Origin: Rhizobium sp. RCAM05350
GTDB taxonomy: Bacteria > Pseudomonadota > Alphaproteobacteria > Rhizobiales > Rhizobiaceae
Length of the DNA stretch: 64,000 nucleotides
Assembly (NCBI GenBank): GCA_024426085.1
Contig: CP087974.1
Span: forward strand, 248,001-312,000
Direction of reading: 5' to 3'
Shown: piece by piece, positions 47,571 to 57,785 of the stretch
Numbering within the stretch: position 1 is the first letter of the stretch
Layout of the letters: each line of letters opens with the position of its first letter
The notes under the pieces: generated by a model
The model's input: only the letters and a program-made list of their open reading frames with translations
Told to the model about the DNA's origin: nothing
Database searches by the model: none
Translations under genes and position numbers: made by a program

Positions 47571-48244
47571 CCTGTGCGATCAATCGCTCAATCAGGTCTG
47601 GGGTCAGTTCGTCGAAATGACGGACGATGAGGTCCGGCTGTAGGCTTTCGACCGGCACATCGGAGTAACCGAAGGGAACGCCGATCGAGCGGACAGAGGC
47701 GTTTCTCGCGACAAGGATGTCGTTGAGGCTGTCGCCGATCATTACTGATTTTTCAGGCGAGCCGCCGGCGAGGCGGATGGTCGACAGCAGATGTTCGGCG
47801 TCGGGCTTGCGCACTACAAACGTATCGCCGCCGGTAATGGCCGCGAAGCGGGATGTCAGTCCGAGCCCCTCCAGCAGGCTTTTGGCCAGCATTTCCAGCT
47901 TGTTGGTGCAGACGGCAAGCGTATAGCCGGCGGCGGCCAAACGGTCCATGGCGGTGATGACGCCGGGATAGGGGAAGGAATCACCTGGCATCGATCCATG
48001 ATAGAAATCGATGAATTCCTTCATCTGCCAGTCGAGGTCGCCGCTGCTGAGCGTCTGGCCTGCGCAGCGTGAATGTCCGCTCGATCATCGCCTTGGCGCC
48101 GTGTCCGACGAGATGCGTCAGGTCCTCATAGGTCACGGGCTCGAGGCCCGCCTGCGTGACTGCATGATTGAGGCTTGCGACGAGGTCGGGCGCGGTATCG
48201 ACGAGGGTTCCATCAAGATCAAAGACGACAACGGATGCGGACAC
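47566..48244 (-). CDS. gph: Phosphoglycolate phosphatase, frame-broken
   Basis: A HAD-superfamily enzyme hydrolysing 2-phosphoglycolate. Motif I is VFDLDGTLVDTAPDLVASLN at the N-terminus, with the nucleophile and acid Asp residues. One extra C near 48055 shifts the frame after ERTFTLRR, and the sequence continues GDLDWQMKEFIDFYHGSMPGDSFPYPGV. Motif II is LAVCTNKLEML. The Lys-containing motif III region is FVVRKPDAEHLL, and motif IV is SVMIGDSLNDILVARNA. About 226 residues. Divergent from rpiA, a conserved rhizobial arrangement. Confidence 0.92.
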
Positions 48245-48464
48245 TGGAACCTCTTGAAGTCAGTATGAAATGTTGCCATCCGCGTAGGGGAAGCCGAGAA
48301 AAAAGCAATTGCAACTTTGCGCGACAGCGCAGGCCGGCATTTGCAACGCTGGCTGCTATTGGGGCTTTTGTTTGCCGTTGCAGCCGTGTAAACGTCTCAA
48401 CGGAACGAAGGGGCGCGACGTTTTGCCGTGGTCCCATCGGTGAGATTTGAGGAGAATGCGGCGT

Positions 48465-49157
48465 ATGGACGCCCGTCAAATGAAGATCAAGGCTGCGGCG
48501 GCAGCGCTCGACTATGTCGAAGACGGCATGAGGCTTGGTATCGGTACCGGCTCGACGGCGGGAAGAATTCGTCCGCCTGCTGGCCGAAAAGGTCGCGACC
48601 GGCTTTCGGGTCGAGGGCGTGCCGACATCGGAGCGTACGGCGAGGCTTTGCCTGGAACTCGGCGTGCCGCTGAAATCGCTCGAAGAACTCCCTGAGCTCG
48701 ATCTGACCATTGATGGCGCGGATGAAGTGGATCCGATGCTGCGTCTGATCAAAGGCGGCGGCGGCGCGCTTCTGCGTGAAAAGATCGTCGCCTGCGCGTC
48801 GGCCCGGATGATCGTGATTGCCGATGAAACGAAAGTCGTCGAGACGCTCGGTGCTTTCAAGCTGCCGATCGAAGTCAATTCGTTTGGGCTCGGCTCGACG
48901 CGGATCGCCGTTGAAAAGCTTGCCGCACGGCATGGGCTTTCCGGTGAAATCGTCGTGCGCTTTCGGGCGACGGACCGTTCATGACAGACGGTGGACATCT
49001 GATTCTGGATGCATCTTTTGGCTGCATTCCTGATGCAGATGCGCTTGCACGCGAACTGAACGCCATCCCCGGCGTGGTCGAACATGGACTATTCATCGGC
49101 ATCGCATCCCTTGCCATCATAGCCGGTCCGGCGGGGGCGAGGGTGATGACGGCTTAA
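48465..49157 (+). CDS. rpiA: Ribose-5-phosphate isomerase A, frame-broken twice
   Basis: Interconverts ribose-5-phosphate and ribulose-5-phosphate. The N-terminal motif is [22 protein letters not shown] once one extra G near 48560 is removed. Catalytic-site segments are [16 protein letters not shown] and [16 protein letters not shown], and [10 protein letters not shown] follows. The second break near 48965 restores [23 protein letters not shown] and the end [23 protein letters not shown]. About 231 residues. I use MDARQMKIK (48465), with GAGGAG ten bases upstream; ATG 48456 is too close to that site. Confidence 0.94.
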
Positions 49158-49314
49158 CCGGTTGTGACCGAAGTGGTCGCGCTGGATTGTTATAGCGTCG
49201 CCGCCGATCGGGATTGCCCGATGTATTGGCGACAGCTTTAAAATTGGATTATGCAGGGGTTCGCAGATGCAAGGCGCGCGGAACCCGGCGTCAACTGACA
49301 GGAGCGTTACAGAC

Positions 49315-49867
49315 ATGATCAATTTCGCAGGTCTCGGCCGTACAATGGCTGCAACGGCCATCATCCTTTCCGCCGTTATGGTACCCACGCTGCGGGCACA
49401 GGACGTGACGGACGAGCAGATCAAAGCAGCACGTGCCGCAATCTCGGCTATCAACGCCACAAACGGTTTCGACAACATCCTGCCGAACCTGGCTGAACGG
49501 CTGAAGACGACGCTCATCCAGTCCTCGCCGAATTATGAGGACCTGATTTCGAAGACGGTTGACAGCAAGGCGCTCGAACTTGCCGCTCGCCGCGCCGATC
49601 TCGAGCGCGAAGCGGCAACGATCTACGCCAAGACCTTTACCGTCGAACAGCTGAACGCGATCGCCACATTTTACCAGTCCGACGCCGGCAAGAAGCTTCT
49701 GAACGACGGCCCGATTGCCTCGCGTGAGATGATCAAGGCGGCAGACATCTGGGCAGCCGGTATTTCCCACGATCTGAACGCGGCGGCGACCAAGGAACTC
49801 GGTGCGACCCTGACTGCCGGTCAGCAGCCGATCGATGGCACGACGCCCGTGACGCCCTGCCCAGTAA
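49315..49867 (+). CDS. DUF2059 family secreted protein, frame-broken at the last codons
   Basis: About 184 residues. The signal peptide is MINFAGLGRTMAATAIILSAVMVPTLRAQ. The helical DUF2059 region reads DNILPNLAERLKTTLIQSSPNYEDLI, ELAARRADLEREAATIYAKTFTVEQLNAIATFYQSDAGKKLL, typical of this periplasmic family of unknown function found between rpiA and gor in rhizobia. One extra C near 49857 destroys the natural end; correction gives TPVTPAQ and a TAA at 49865-49867, just before the terminator. Confidence 0.85.
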
Positions 49868-49914
49868 GGAACGGCTGCCGGTTCACCGGTTGCATGCCTC
49901 ACGCCGAATTGCTT

Positions 49915-49940
49915 AAGCCCGGGTCATTCCGGGCTTTTCA
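49915..49940 (+). terminator. Intrinsic terminator after the DUF2059 gene
   Basis: AAGCCCGG / CCGGGCTT stem with a 6-base loop, followed by TTCATTTTAT. Confidence 0.85.
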
Positions 49941-50074
49941 TTTTATATCCTGCAACCCTATATCACCATCACACGGCGGAATCGCCGGTGAGACGCTGTA
50001 TCGCCCTTCTCGAGCGCAGCCTTACCTCGCGCCCCGCCTCCCTTCGCATATGACCCGGCCGGGAGTATTTCATC

Positions 50075-51468
50075 ATGGCTTCTTTTGATTATGACCTCTT
50101 CGTTATTGGTGGTGGTTCCGGCGGCGTGCGCAGCGGTCGGCTTGCTGCAGCCATGGGTAAGAAGGTCGCGATTGCCGAAGAATTCCGCTATGGCGGCACA
50201 TGCGTCATTCGCGGCTGCGTGCCGAAGAAGCTCTATGTCTACGCTTCTGCAGTTTTCCGAGCATTTCGAGGATGCCGAAGGCTTTGGCTGGAGTGTCGGC
50301 GAGCGCTCATTCGACTGGCAGAAGCTGGTTGCCGCCAAGGAAAAGGAAATCACCCGGCTGGAAGGGCTCTACCAGAAGGGACTTGCCAATGCCGGGGCGG
50401 AAATCCTGCATACTCGGGCGGAGCTGACCGGACCGAACACGATCAAGCTGCTTGACAGCGGCAAGACGGTGACGGCCGAGCGGATCGTCATCGCCGTTGG
50501 CGGTCATCCGAGTTCTCATGATGCACTGCCGGGCCATGAACTGTGCATCAGCTCGGAACGAAGCCTTCGATCTGCCGGAGCTGCCTAAATCGATCGTGAT
50601 TGCCGGTGGCGGCTATATCGCCGTCGAATTCGCCAACATTTTTCATGGTCTTGGCGTGGAGACGACGCTGATTTATCGCGGCAAGGAAATCCTGTCGCGC
50701 TTCGATCAGGACATGCGCCGCGGGCTCCATGCCGCAATGGAGCAGAAGGGTATCCGCATCCTGTGTGAAGACGTTCTGCAGTCGATCACCAGGAATACCG
50801 ATGGTCGGCTGACCGCCGAAACGCTGAAGCACGGCACACTGGTTGTGGATCAGGTGATGCTGGCGCTCGGGCGCGTTCCGAACACCAAGGGGCTTGGCCT
50901 TGAGGCAGCCGGCGTTGCCGTCAACGAGCGCGGGGCGATCATCATCGATGCCTTTTCGCGCACCAGCACACCCGGGATCTATGCGCTCGGCGACGTGACC
51001 GACCGCGTTCAGTTGACGCCGGTCGCCATCCACGAGGCGATGTGCTTTATCGAAACGGAGTACAAGGGCAACCTGACATCCCCGGATCACGACCTGATCG
51101 CCACGGCGGTTTTCTCACAGCCGGAAATCGGCACGGTTGGATTGTCGGAAGAGGCTGCCGCCAAGAAGTTCGAGGATCTGGAAATCTACCGGGCTGAATT
51201 TCGGCCTATGAAGGCGACGCTGTCCGGACGCAGCGAAAAGACGATCATGAAGCTGATCGTCAACGTGGCTGACTGCAAGGTGGTCGGCGCCCATATTCTT
51301 GGCCACGAAGCCGGCGAAATGGCACAATTGCTCGGCATCACGCTGAAAGCCGGCTGCACGAAGGATGATTTCGACCGGACCATGGCCGTTCATCCGACGG
51401 CGAGCGAGGAACTGGTGACCATGTATAGTCCGACCTACCGCGTGAAGAACGGGCAGAAGGTTGGCTGA
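50075..51468 (+). CDS. gor: Glutathione-disulfide reductase, frame-broken twice
   Basis: An FAD enzyme reducing glutathione disulfide with NADPH. The FAD motif is [18 protein letters not shown], and the redox-active disulfide is [18 protein letters not shown]. The NADPH motif is [21 protein letters not shown]. The second FAD contact is [18 protein letters not shown], and the catalytic His is in [14 protein letters not shown]. Breaks are at 50248 (GCTTC-T-GCAG) and about 50555 (CTC-G-GAACG), each one extra base. Corrected length is about 464, which is normal. It is followed by a stem-loop and the DAHP synthase gene on the same strand. Confidence 0.95.
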
Positions 51469-51499
51469 ACCGCCAGCCTGCCACTTGCAACACCCGCCG

Positions 51500-51537
51500 G
51501 CAAAGTGTGCGCGAACTCTTCAGTGAGCACACTTTGC
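51500..51537 (+). terminator. Stem-loop between gor and the DAHP synthase gene
   Basis: GCAAAGTGTGC / GCACACTTTGC is a perfect 11-bp inverted repeat with a 16-base loop. It lies 31 bases past the gor stop and about 205 bases before the next start. No T-run follows, so it may be a 3'-protecting structure or part of a leader. Confidence 0.5.
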
Positions 51538-51742
51538 TGGTACAATGGCTTTGCAATCCCCATGTTAACGTTTATAAGCCCGCATCCGCAAAATCGCTGT
51601 TTTCCCTCAAGGGAAGCTGCGGTTCAGGAATTGTGCCGTTGATACGCGGTTCAAAACCGGTTTCAGGCGGCATTGCCCGGACGTGATCCGGCGATGCGAC
51701 TGCTGCTGCGGCGGACCTTGCGCAAGAGAACAGGTGATCGAC

Positions 51743-53114
51743 ATGGTACAGACTTGGACCCCGAACAGCTGGCGGCAGAAGCCCATCCAGCAGGTGCCGG
51801 ATTTTCCGGATATGGCAGCGCTCGCAGCCGCAGAAGCGCAGCTCGCGACCTATCCGCCGCTGGTCTTTGCCGGCGAGGCGCGCCGTCTGAAGAGCCAGCT
51901 TGCCAATGTTTCGGAAGGCAAGGGGTTCCTTCTGCAGGGCGGCGATTGCGCCGAGAGCTTTGCCGAACATGGCGCGGATACCATCCGCGACTTCTTCCGC
52001 GTTCCTGCAGATGGCCGTCGTCCTGACATTCGGTGCACAGCAGCCGGTCGTCAAGGTCGGCCGTATCGCCGGCCAGTTCGCCAAGCCGCGCTCCTCCAAC
52101 ATCGAGAAGCAGGGCGACATTGAGCTGCCGAGCTATCGCGGTGATATCATCAACGGCATCGAGTTCAACGAAAAGGCTCGTATTCCGGACCCGGAACGCC
52201 AGATCATGGCCTATCGCCAGTCGGCTGCGACGCTGAACCTATTGCGTGCCTTCGCGATGGGTGGCTATGCCAATCTCGATAACGTGCACCAGTGGATGCT
52301 CGGTTTCATCAAGGAAAGCCCGCAGGCCGAGCGCTACCGCAAGCTCGCCGACCGGATTTCCGAAACGATGGATTTCATGAAGGCGATCGGCATCACGCCG
52401 GAAACCAATCCGAACCTGCGCGAGACCGATTTCTTCACCAGCCACGAGGCGCTGCTGCTCGGCTATGAGCAGGCGCTGACCCGCGTCGATCCGACCTCGG
52501 GCGACTGGTACGCGACGTCGGGCCACATGATCTGGATCGGCGATCGGACGCGCCAGGCCGATCACGCACATATCGAATATTGCCGCGGCATCAAGAATCC
52601 GCTCGGTCTGAAGTGCGGTCCGTCTTTGACGGCCGATGGCCTGATCGAGCTGATCGACCTGCTCAACCCGCAGAACGAAGCTGGCCGTTTGACGCTGATC
52701 TGCCGCTTTGGCCATGACAAGGTGGCCGAAAACCTGCCGCGCCTGATCCGTGCGGTCGAAAAGGAAGGCCGCAAGGTCGTCTGGTCCTGCGATCCGATGC
52801 ATGGCAACACGATCACGCTCAACAACTACAAGACCCGTCCGTTCGAGCGGATACTGTCGGAAGTCGAAAGCTTCTTCCAGATCCATCGCGCCGAAGGCAC
52901 CCATCCAGGCGGCATCCATATCGAGATGACGGGCAATGACGTGACGGAATGCACCGGCGGCGCCTGTGCGCTGTCCGGCGCTGACCTTGCCGATCGTTAC
53001 CACACCCATTGCGACCCGCGTCTCAACGCCGACCAGGCGCTCGAGCTCGCCTTCCTGCTCGCCGAGCGCATGAAGGGTGGCCGCGACGAGAAGCGGATGG
53101 TCGTCAACGGCTGA
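51743..53114 (+). CDS. Class II 3-deoxy-D-arabino-heptulosonate 7-phosphate synthase, frame-broken
   Basis: The first shikimate-pathway enzyme, condensing PEP and erythrose-4-phosphate. This is the large plant/Mycobacterium-type (AroA-II) form, about 457 residues. The metal-binding Cys lies in [11 protein letters not shown]. Active-site segments are [56 protein letters not shown], and [13 protein letters not shown]; the metal ligands in the C-terminal half include [18 protein letters not shown] and [18 protein letters not shown]. The frame breaks near 52005 within FRV-(F)[11 protein letters not shown] start at [10 protein letters not shown] (51743). Confidence 0.93.
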
Positions 53115-53156
53115 TCAGCGCCGCTGATTGCTGCTTGAGCGCATTGAATTTGACAG

Positions 53157-53191
53157 AACCGGGCCGGCTGACGAAGCTGGCCCGGTTTTTT
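53157..53191 (+). terminator. Intrinsic terminator after the DAHP synthase gene
   Basis: AACCGGGCC..GC / GC..GGCCCGGTT stem followed by TTTTTT. Confidence 0.9.
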
Positions 53192-53236
53192 GATGTCTGC
53201 GTGACGGGCCAACAAGCCTTTTCAAAGGGGATGAGC

Positions 53237-53633
53237 ATGGCGAAAGAGCATACCGGATCCTGCAACTGCGGCGCGGTCCGCTTTCGCACGCGGCGAGTTG
53301 CGCGAGGTCATCGCCTGTCATTGTTCCCAATGCCGCAAGCAGACCGGACTTTACTATGCCGCAACCAATGTTCTCGATAGCGATCTTGATCTTGAAGGTG
53401 CCGAGAATATCACCTGGTATCGTTCGAGCCCGGGCGCCCGTCGGGGGTTTTGCAAGACCTGCGGCTCGGCCTTGTTCTGGAAGAGGGAGAGCGACGATTA
53501 TTCATCGATCATGGCCGGTGTCTTCGATACACCGTCCGGCCTGGCATTCGGCGTCCACATCTTCTGCGCCGACAAAGGTGATTTCTACGAGATCAATGAT
53601 GGTTTGCCGCAATTTGCGCAGTCAAATTCCTGA
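53237..53633 (+). CDS. GFA-fold zinc protein (CENP-V/GFA domain), frame-broken
   Basis: About 132 residues. The first zinc half-site is GSCNCGAVRF; a shift near 53287 leads to LREVIACHCSQCRKQTG with the next cysteines, and GFCKTCGSALFWKRES completes the site. The C-terminal part SSIMAGVFDTPSGLAFGVHIFCADKGDFYEINDGLP is typical of the family. Its function is unproven despite the family name. ATG 53237 has AAAGGGG at good spacing. The 3' end overlaps that of the converging winged-helix gene by 12 bases. It is a second copy of the family at 22.2 kb but clearly different in sequence. Confidence 0.87.
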
Positions 53634-54645
53634 TGGGTTCCGGCCGGAGCCGCCGGTCTCCACGTCGATGGACCTAACTGCCTCGCCGTAGGCCCACTCG
53701 AGGGCGCAGAACTTGACGGACTGCCAGCGCTTGTAGTCCTCCACAAACGATGTCGTTGCCCAGATCCTGTTTCGGCTGCCATTGCGGTCCTGCCAGCCGA
53801 GTGAGCCCAGCGCTTCGGCACGCGCGAACAGGCGGCGGACATGCGTGCGCGAGAGTGAATAGTGGTTGGAGAGTTCGGCAAACCGCAGGTCCTCGACCCA
53901 GTGGTAGCCATTCTCCGGTCCGACGTTGGCAATCCGCGCTGATGAAGTCATCCAGGATCAGTCCGCCATACTCGGTCCAGACGAAGCAGGAGATGCTGAG
54001 TGGCGGTTCGCGCCATGCCGGATCTGAGATCAGCCGTTTGGCGGCGAGCGGCTGGGCGCGGCGGAAAATGTCCGGATTTGCCTCCAGCCGTGCCACCCGG
54101 TTGCCATTGTCGAGCAGATCGAGACTGCGCAACTGGCCGCGGAACCACAGGGTCATCGCCTCGTGGCTGGTCTCGGTCGGCTCCAGGGGGCGGCTGCGTT
54201 TGCTGGGCGATCCCGCAACGTCGCGGACGAGCTTATAGGCTCGCAGCTCGGCCAAAAATGCGGTCGCGGTGTTACGGCTCGCCAGGCCCGTTTTGGCGAT
54301 GAGGTCGAGAAGTCTTGACGCGGTAATGCCGGACAGCGGATCAGCGGGGTCGCGTTGAACATGCAGCGCGTAGGCCGCTTGAGTGAGAAGCCATTTCTGC
54401 TGGGCGGCGACCAGTCGGGCAATCCTTGGAAAGTGATCGTAAAGTTCGATCATATGCCGTGCGCCCTGCTGCAAGACCGGAAAGAGAGCAGGATTGGCCA
54501 CAAATATGTCAACCTCGGTGGAGAAGCTGACTTCGGTGGTGTCGATCGCGGATGACTGTATACCGGTCATATCTTTGGCGAAAGTCCAGTGGGTCACTGT
54601 GTCGGGCCGGGAATCGGCCAAGGTCCTATTGTTGAGGTATGTCAC
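53622..54645 (-). CDS. Unclassified protein with two winged-helix-like segments, frame-broken
   Basis: About 341 residues. A helical N-terminal part (VDIFVANPALFPVLQQGARHMIELYDHFPRIARLVAAQQKWLLTQAAY) precedes a first helix-turn-helix-like segment, SRLLDLIAKTGLASRNTATAFLAELRAYKLVR. After the break near 53950 a second one appears: LRFAELSNHYSLSRTHVRRLFARAEALGSLGW. The C-terminal end contains WATTSFVEDYKRWQ. There is no membrane segment. Two DNA-binding-like modules in one chain suggest a transcription regulator, but I cannot name the family, and no obvious target gene lies beside it. It starts in AT-rich sequence at 54645. Confidence 0.6.
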
Positions 54646-54723
54646 TCGCAGAACGATATAAGTCCATCATTTGTTTCAGCAAAGGGTGCAAATAACAGAA
54701 CGGTTCGCGCCTGCAATCTATTC

Positions 54724-54757
54724 GAAAAAGACCGGATGGCAAGGCTGCCGTCCGGTC
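54724..54757 (-). terminator. Intrinsic terminator after tadG-like gene
   Basis: GACCGGA / TCCGGTC stem (54730-54757). In the minus direction it is followed by TTTTTCG. It lies 28 bases past the stop. Confidence 0.85.
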
Positions 54758-54784
54758 AAAGGAGGAGAAAGCAGGTTGCGACGT

Positions 54785-56515
54785 TTATTGAACCAGCACG
54801 GGCTGCAGGCAGTTGACGCCGGTCACGCGAACATCGGCTTCACCGACCCGGACACCGACTGCCAGAAGCAGATTGTAGATCAGTGTGTCGATCGCCGGTG
54901 TAACGGCCCCCAATGTCTGGGCGAGTGCCGCCTGAACGAGCTTGGGGCTGCCGAGTGTGAGGAACAGCACCTGGATATCGACATCCAGGTTGTTGAGCAG
55001 CGTCTGCGTGGTCGAGGTCAGGATGTCCTTGGTCGAAACGCTTTTGACGGAGTTCGCTGCGACTTCGGACGGGCTGAATGTCAGTCTCTGCGGCAGCATG
55101 TTCTTTGTTTCAACATGGGCAATGCCGTCGATCCTGACGAGCAAGGAGTCCACGATCCGCGCTTTTTCAACTCTCGCCTCGTCGCTGAAGTTCGACAGAA
55201 CGGAGGGGTTCACTTTGCCGATCGCGATCTCCGCGACGCCCGGAACGGTATCGATGGAAACGCTGGCATTGGTGTTTGAGCCACCATAGCAGCGAATGTC
55301 GGCGAGCATGCCTTCCGCGTGGGCGACTTCGATGTAGATCGGCAGCTTGATCCGCAAACCGGCAAGCAGCGCCAACCCATCGATATTGACTTCGATGGCA
55401 AGCCGCGTCTGTGCGGTGCGAACAGCGGAGCCGGGGGCGCCTAACTTGTGCGCTGGTGTTTCGACCGGCGGTTCGCCGATGGCAAGCGTGACGCTGGCCG
55501 ACGCAATGCCTGGAAGGCCGGCCACTGCAGCCAGCGATATCTGGTTGGTACCGTTTGCAAGCTGCTGCGGCCGAAACGATGTCGAGCGCGCTGACCTTCA
55601 TCGTCCAGTTTGAGCCGGCATCGACTTTCAATCCCTTTTTCGGATCGATGTTGAGGATCTGCGACAGCGTAAAGGTCTTCTTGTTTAGGTTGGTGGCCGT
55701 TTCGAGTGCTTTGAGGGCAGACGTCGCGGTGCTGGAAATACCGTGAACAGCCTGCATCGAGGCGAGGAGCTGCGGCATGGTCAGATTGGCCTTCAGCACG
55801 TCGTCATAGCTTGCCGCCGTCAAGTTCAGGCGGGTGGAAACACTCTTCAGGAAAGGCTGGATGTCGATATCCGCATCCACCAGCGCCTGATAATCCATCA
55901 CCTTCAAGGAGATCGTCGTGCCGAGCATCTGGCCGAGCAGCTGGTTGAGGATGCCGCCATTGAGGCTTGCCAGCCGTGAACCGATGGAGAAGGCCGCGAG
56001 CTTGGTGCTGGCAGCCGTGCCAACGGCGCTCATCGTCGGCGGTGCGCTGAACATGGCGGCGAGATGAAGCGTGCCTTCCTTCTCGATCGAGACCTGGGCC
56101 GCGTCCGCCGGCGTCGCGTTGGGGATAAAGCGCTGACCGGTTGCGAGCGCCGGGTCGGGGACGTAGCGTCCCTTGACGATCGTGACGATCCCATTTTTCA
56201 TTGCAAGGATATCCTTCTGGATGATCTTTCCATCAGGATCGATCAATCCAGCCTTGGTCGCAACTGCCAGGGGAAGGCCATTGGTCTTGAAGTGATTGCG
56301 CGCTGCATCCTCAACATTGGGCAGATCGGAGGCCGCGACGATAGCGGTCAGGTCGGCGATCCCTTGCATCTCCGCTTCTGCAGCGTGAGATATCCGAAAT
56401 CGATGCCGAGCCCGAGTGACAGCACGACGAGGGGCAGAACAAGGGCCGTGGAAATACTGATATTGCCCGAAGTATTGGTGAGTATACCACGATGTTTCAG
56501 GGCTTCACGGGCCAT
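54785..56515 (-). CDS. TadG-like protein (Flp pilus/surface-associated), frame-broken twice
   Basis: About 577 residues. The N-terminal cytoplasmic start and membrane helix (TSGNISISTALVLPLVVLSLGLGIDFGYLTLQKRR) match the TadE/TadG prepilin-like anchor. The rest is a large extracytoplasmic region: LQGIADLTAIVAASDLPNVEDAARNHF, SWTMKVSALDIVSAAAAL, SLAAVAGLPGIASASVTLAIGEPP, then RIDGIAHVETKNMLPQRLTFSP. Breaks are near 56368 (a C missing in AGA-CTG) and about 55558 (GCA-G-CTT). Its ATG is one base after the tadE-like stop (TGATATG), so the two genes form a pair. Other tad genes (ATPase, secretin, prepilin peptidase) are not in the window. Confidence 0.8.
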
Positions 56516-56516
56516 A

Positions 56517-56939
56517 TCAAATACCTCCCAGCCTGATGGTTGCGTAACGTTTGATTTCTTCATCGGGCAGCGCGAACGAAAACAGCTTCCAGATGGGCAA
56601 CTCGCTCGAGTCATAGACGATGGTGACGGTAAACTGGTTCAGATTGCTGACGTCGTCCTCGACATCGACCGTGAGCTTGGTCTTGTTGATGAAGGCATAG
56701 TCCAGTGTCGACGACTGGATAAATGAATTTGCGAGACTTTTTCGTTCGGTCTCCGACAGTCCGGCCACGGCGGTTCGTGCCGCATCGGCGGCGATCTGCT
56801 GGATCGCATGGCTGGCACTTAGATAGATGCTGTAGCCGATCATGGTGAAAATGGTCAGGAAGAACAGCGGCGCGATGATCGCAAATTCCAGCGCGGCTGC
56901 ACCTTCCTTATTGTTGCGCATCCGCGCGATGAGAGACAT
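56517..56939 (-). CDS. TadE-like pseudopilin-type protein
   Basis: An intact 140-residue protein. The start MSLIARMRNNKEGAAALEFAIIAPLFFLTIFTMIGYSIYLSA is the TadE signature: a short basic leader, then G-x3-E/A-F processing-like positions (AAALEFAIIAPLF) and one membrane helix. The outer part (AIQQIAADAARTAVAGLSETERKSLA) is helical then beta-rich, ending YATIRLGGI. GGGAG precedes the ATG at 56939. Very AT-rich sequence upstream (56960-57110) probably contains the promoter. It is paired with the tadG-like gene downstream. Confidence 0.87.
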   Translation of the reverse strand: MSLIARMRNNKEGAAALEFAIIAPLFFLTIFTMIGYSIYLSASHAIQQIAADAARTAVAGLSETERKSLANSFIQSSTLDYAFINKTKLTVDVEDDVSNLNQFTVTIVYDSSELPIWKLFSFALPDEEIKRYATIRLGGI

Positions 56940-57147
56940 ATAACACACTCCCAGGTTTGCACATGGTCGATAAATCGATCATGTTACACCTATATCGTGT
57001 GCTTCATTTGTTAATTTTCCTCTACGCTAATAAATCGTCTTTTAAATTTCTGCGTTCAAATATCGTATTTTGCGTATTTTTAGTTGTGTCAAATTCGTTC
57101 GGTTGCGTTTGGAGCGAAGTGTCTGAGCCGGAATGGCACAGGCAAGG

Positions 57148-57699
57148 TCAAGTCTGCGAGTTCCCGGTATCCTTGTATTGCGCAAGCTGTCCTTGCAACC
57201 GACCCACATCGGCGCGCAGTTCGGCGATCTCGCGCAACAGCACCGTATCGATTTTGTGATGCAGCGAAATCAGCTCGACCTCAGATTTGAGATTGACCTC
57301 GTAGTCTTTCGAAGCATCGAAACGATCTTTCATCGCCTGCCGGTTCTGCGACATCATGATGATCGGCGCCTGCAGGGCAGCGATCATCGATAAGAGCAGG
57401 TTGAGGAAGATGAAAGGATAGGGGTCGAACGCATCCCGTGTCAGCAAAACCGTGTTGGCGGTGGCCCAGACGGCGAGGAAGATCAGGAATGCGATGATGA
57501 AGCCCCACGAGCCACCGATGCGGGCAATGGTGTCCGCCATTCGGTCGCCAAAACCCTGTTCGGCAACGAAGGCTGCGTTGGTGTCCTCAGAGACGATCTT
57601 GCGTTCTTTGGCACGATGGAGAACATGGCGCTCGATGGCGCCGAGTTCGCTACTCGGTTTGCCGAAAAGGATGTGGGAGATCTCGTCAAGGTGCGACAT
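57148..57699 (-). CDS. DUF1003 family membrane protein
   Basis: An intact 183-residue protein. A hydrophilic N-terminal part (ILFGKPSSELGAIERHVLHRAKERK) leads to ADTIARIGGSWGFIIAFLIFLAVWATANTVLL and PYPFIFLNLLLSMIAALQAPIIMMSQNRQAMKDR, the two membrane helices and conserved D-R of DUF1003. A C-terminal coiled coil (IDTVLLREIAELRADVGRLQGQLAQ) ends the protein. The family function is unknown. Confidence 0.88.
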   Translation of the reverse strand: MSHLDEISHILFGKPSSELGAIERHVLHRAKERKIVSEDTNAAFVAEQGFGDRMADTIARIGGSWGFIIAFLIFLAVWATANTVLLTRDAFDPYPFIFLNLLLSMIAALQAPIIMMSQNRQAMKDRFDASKDYEVNLKSEVELISLHHKIDTVLLREIAELRADVGRLQGQLAQYKDTGNSQT

Positions 57700-57785
57700 G
57701 GGCGGGCTCCGTCAGAAAACGTCGCCCTGTTCTAGCCCACGCCGGGATTTGCAGGAAACGCCGAACTCCGGCATCCCCGCTTCTT

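Noticed and set aside
54646..54723. Small gene between the winged-helix gene and tadG
   Set aside because: No frame here has a start with a ribosome-binding site. The stretch is AT-rich and better explained as the promoter of the winged-helix gene plus the tadG terminator.
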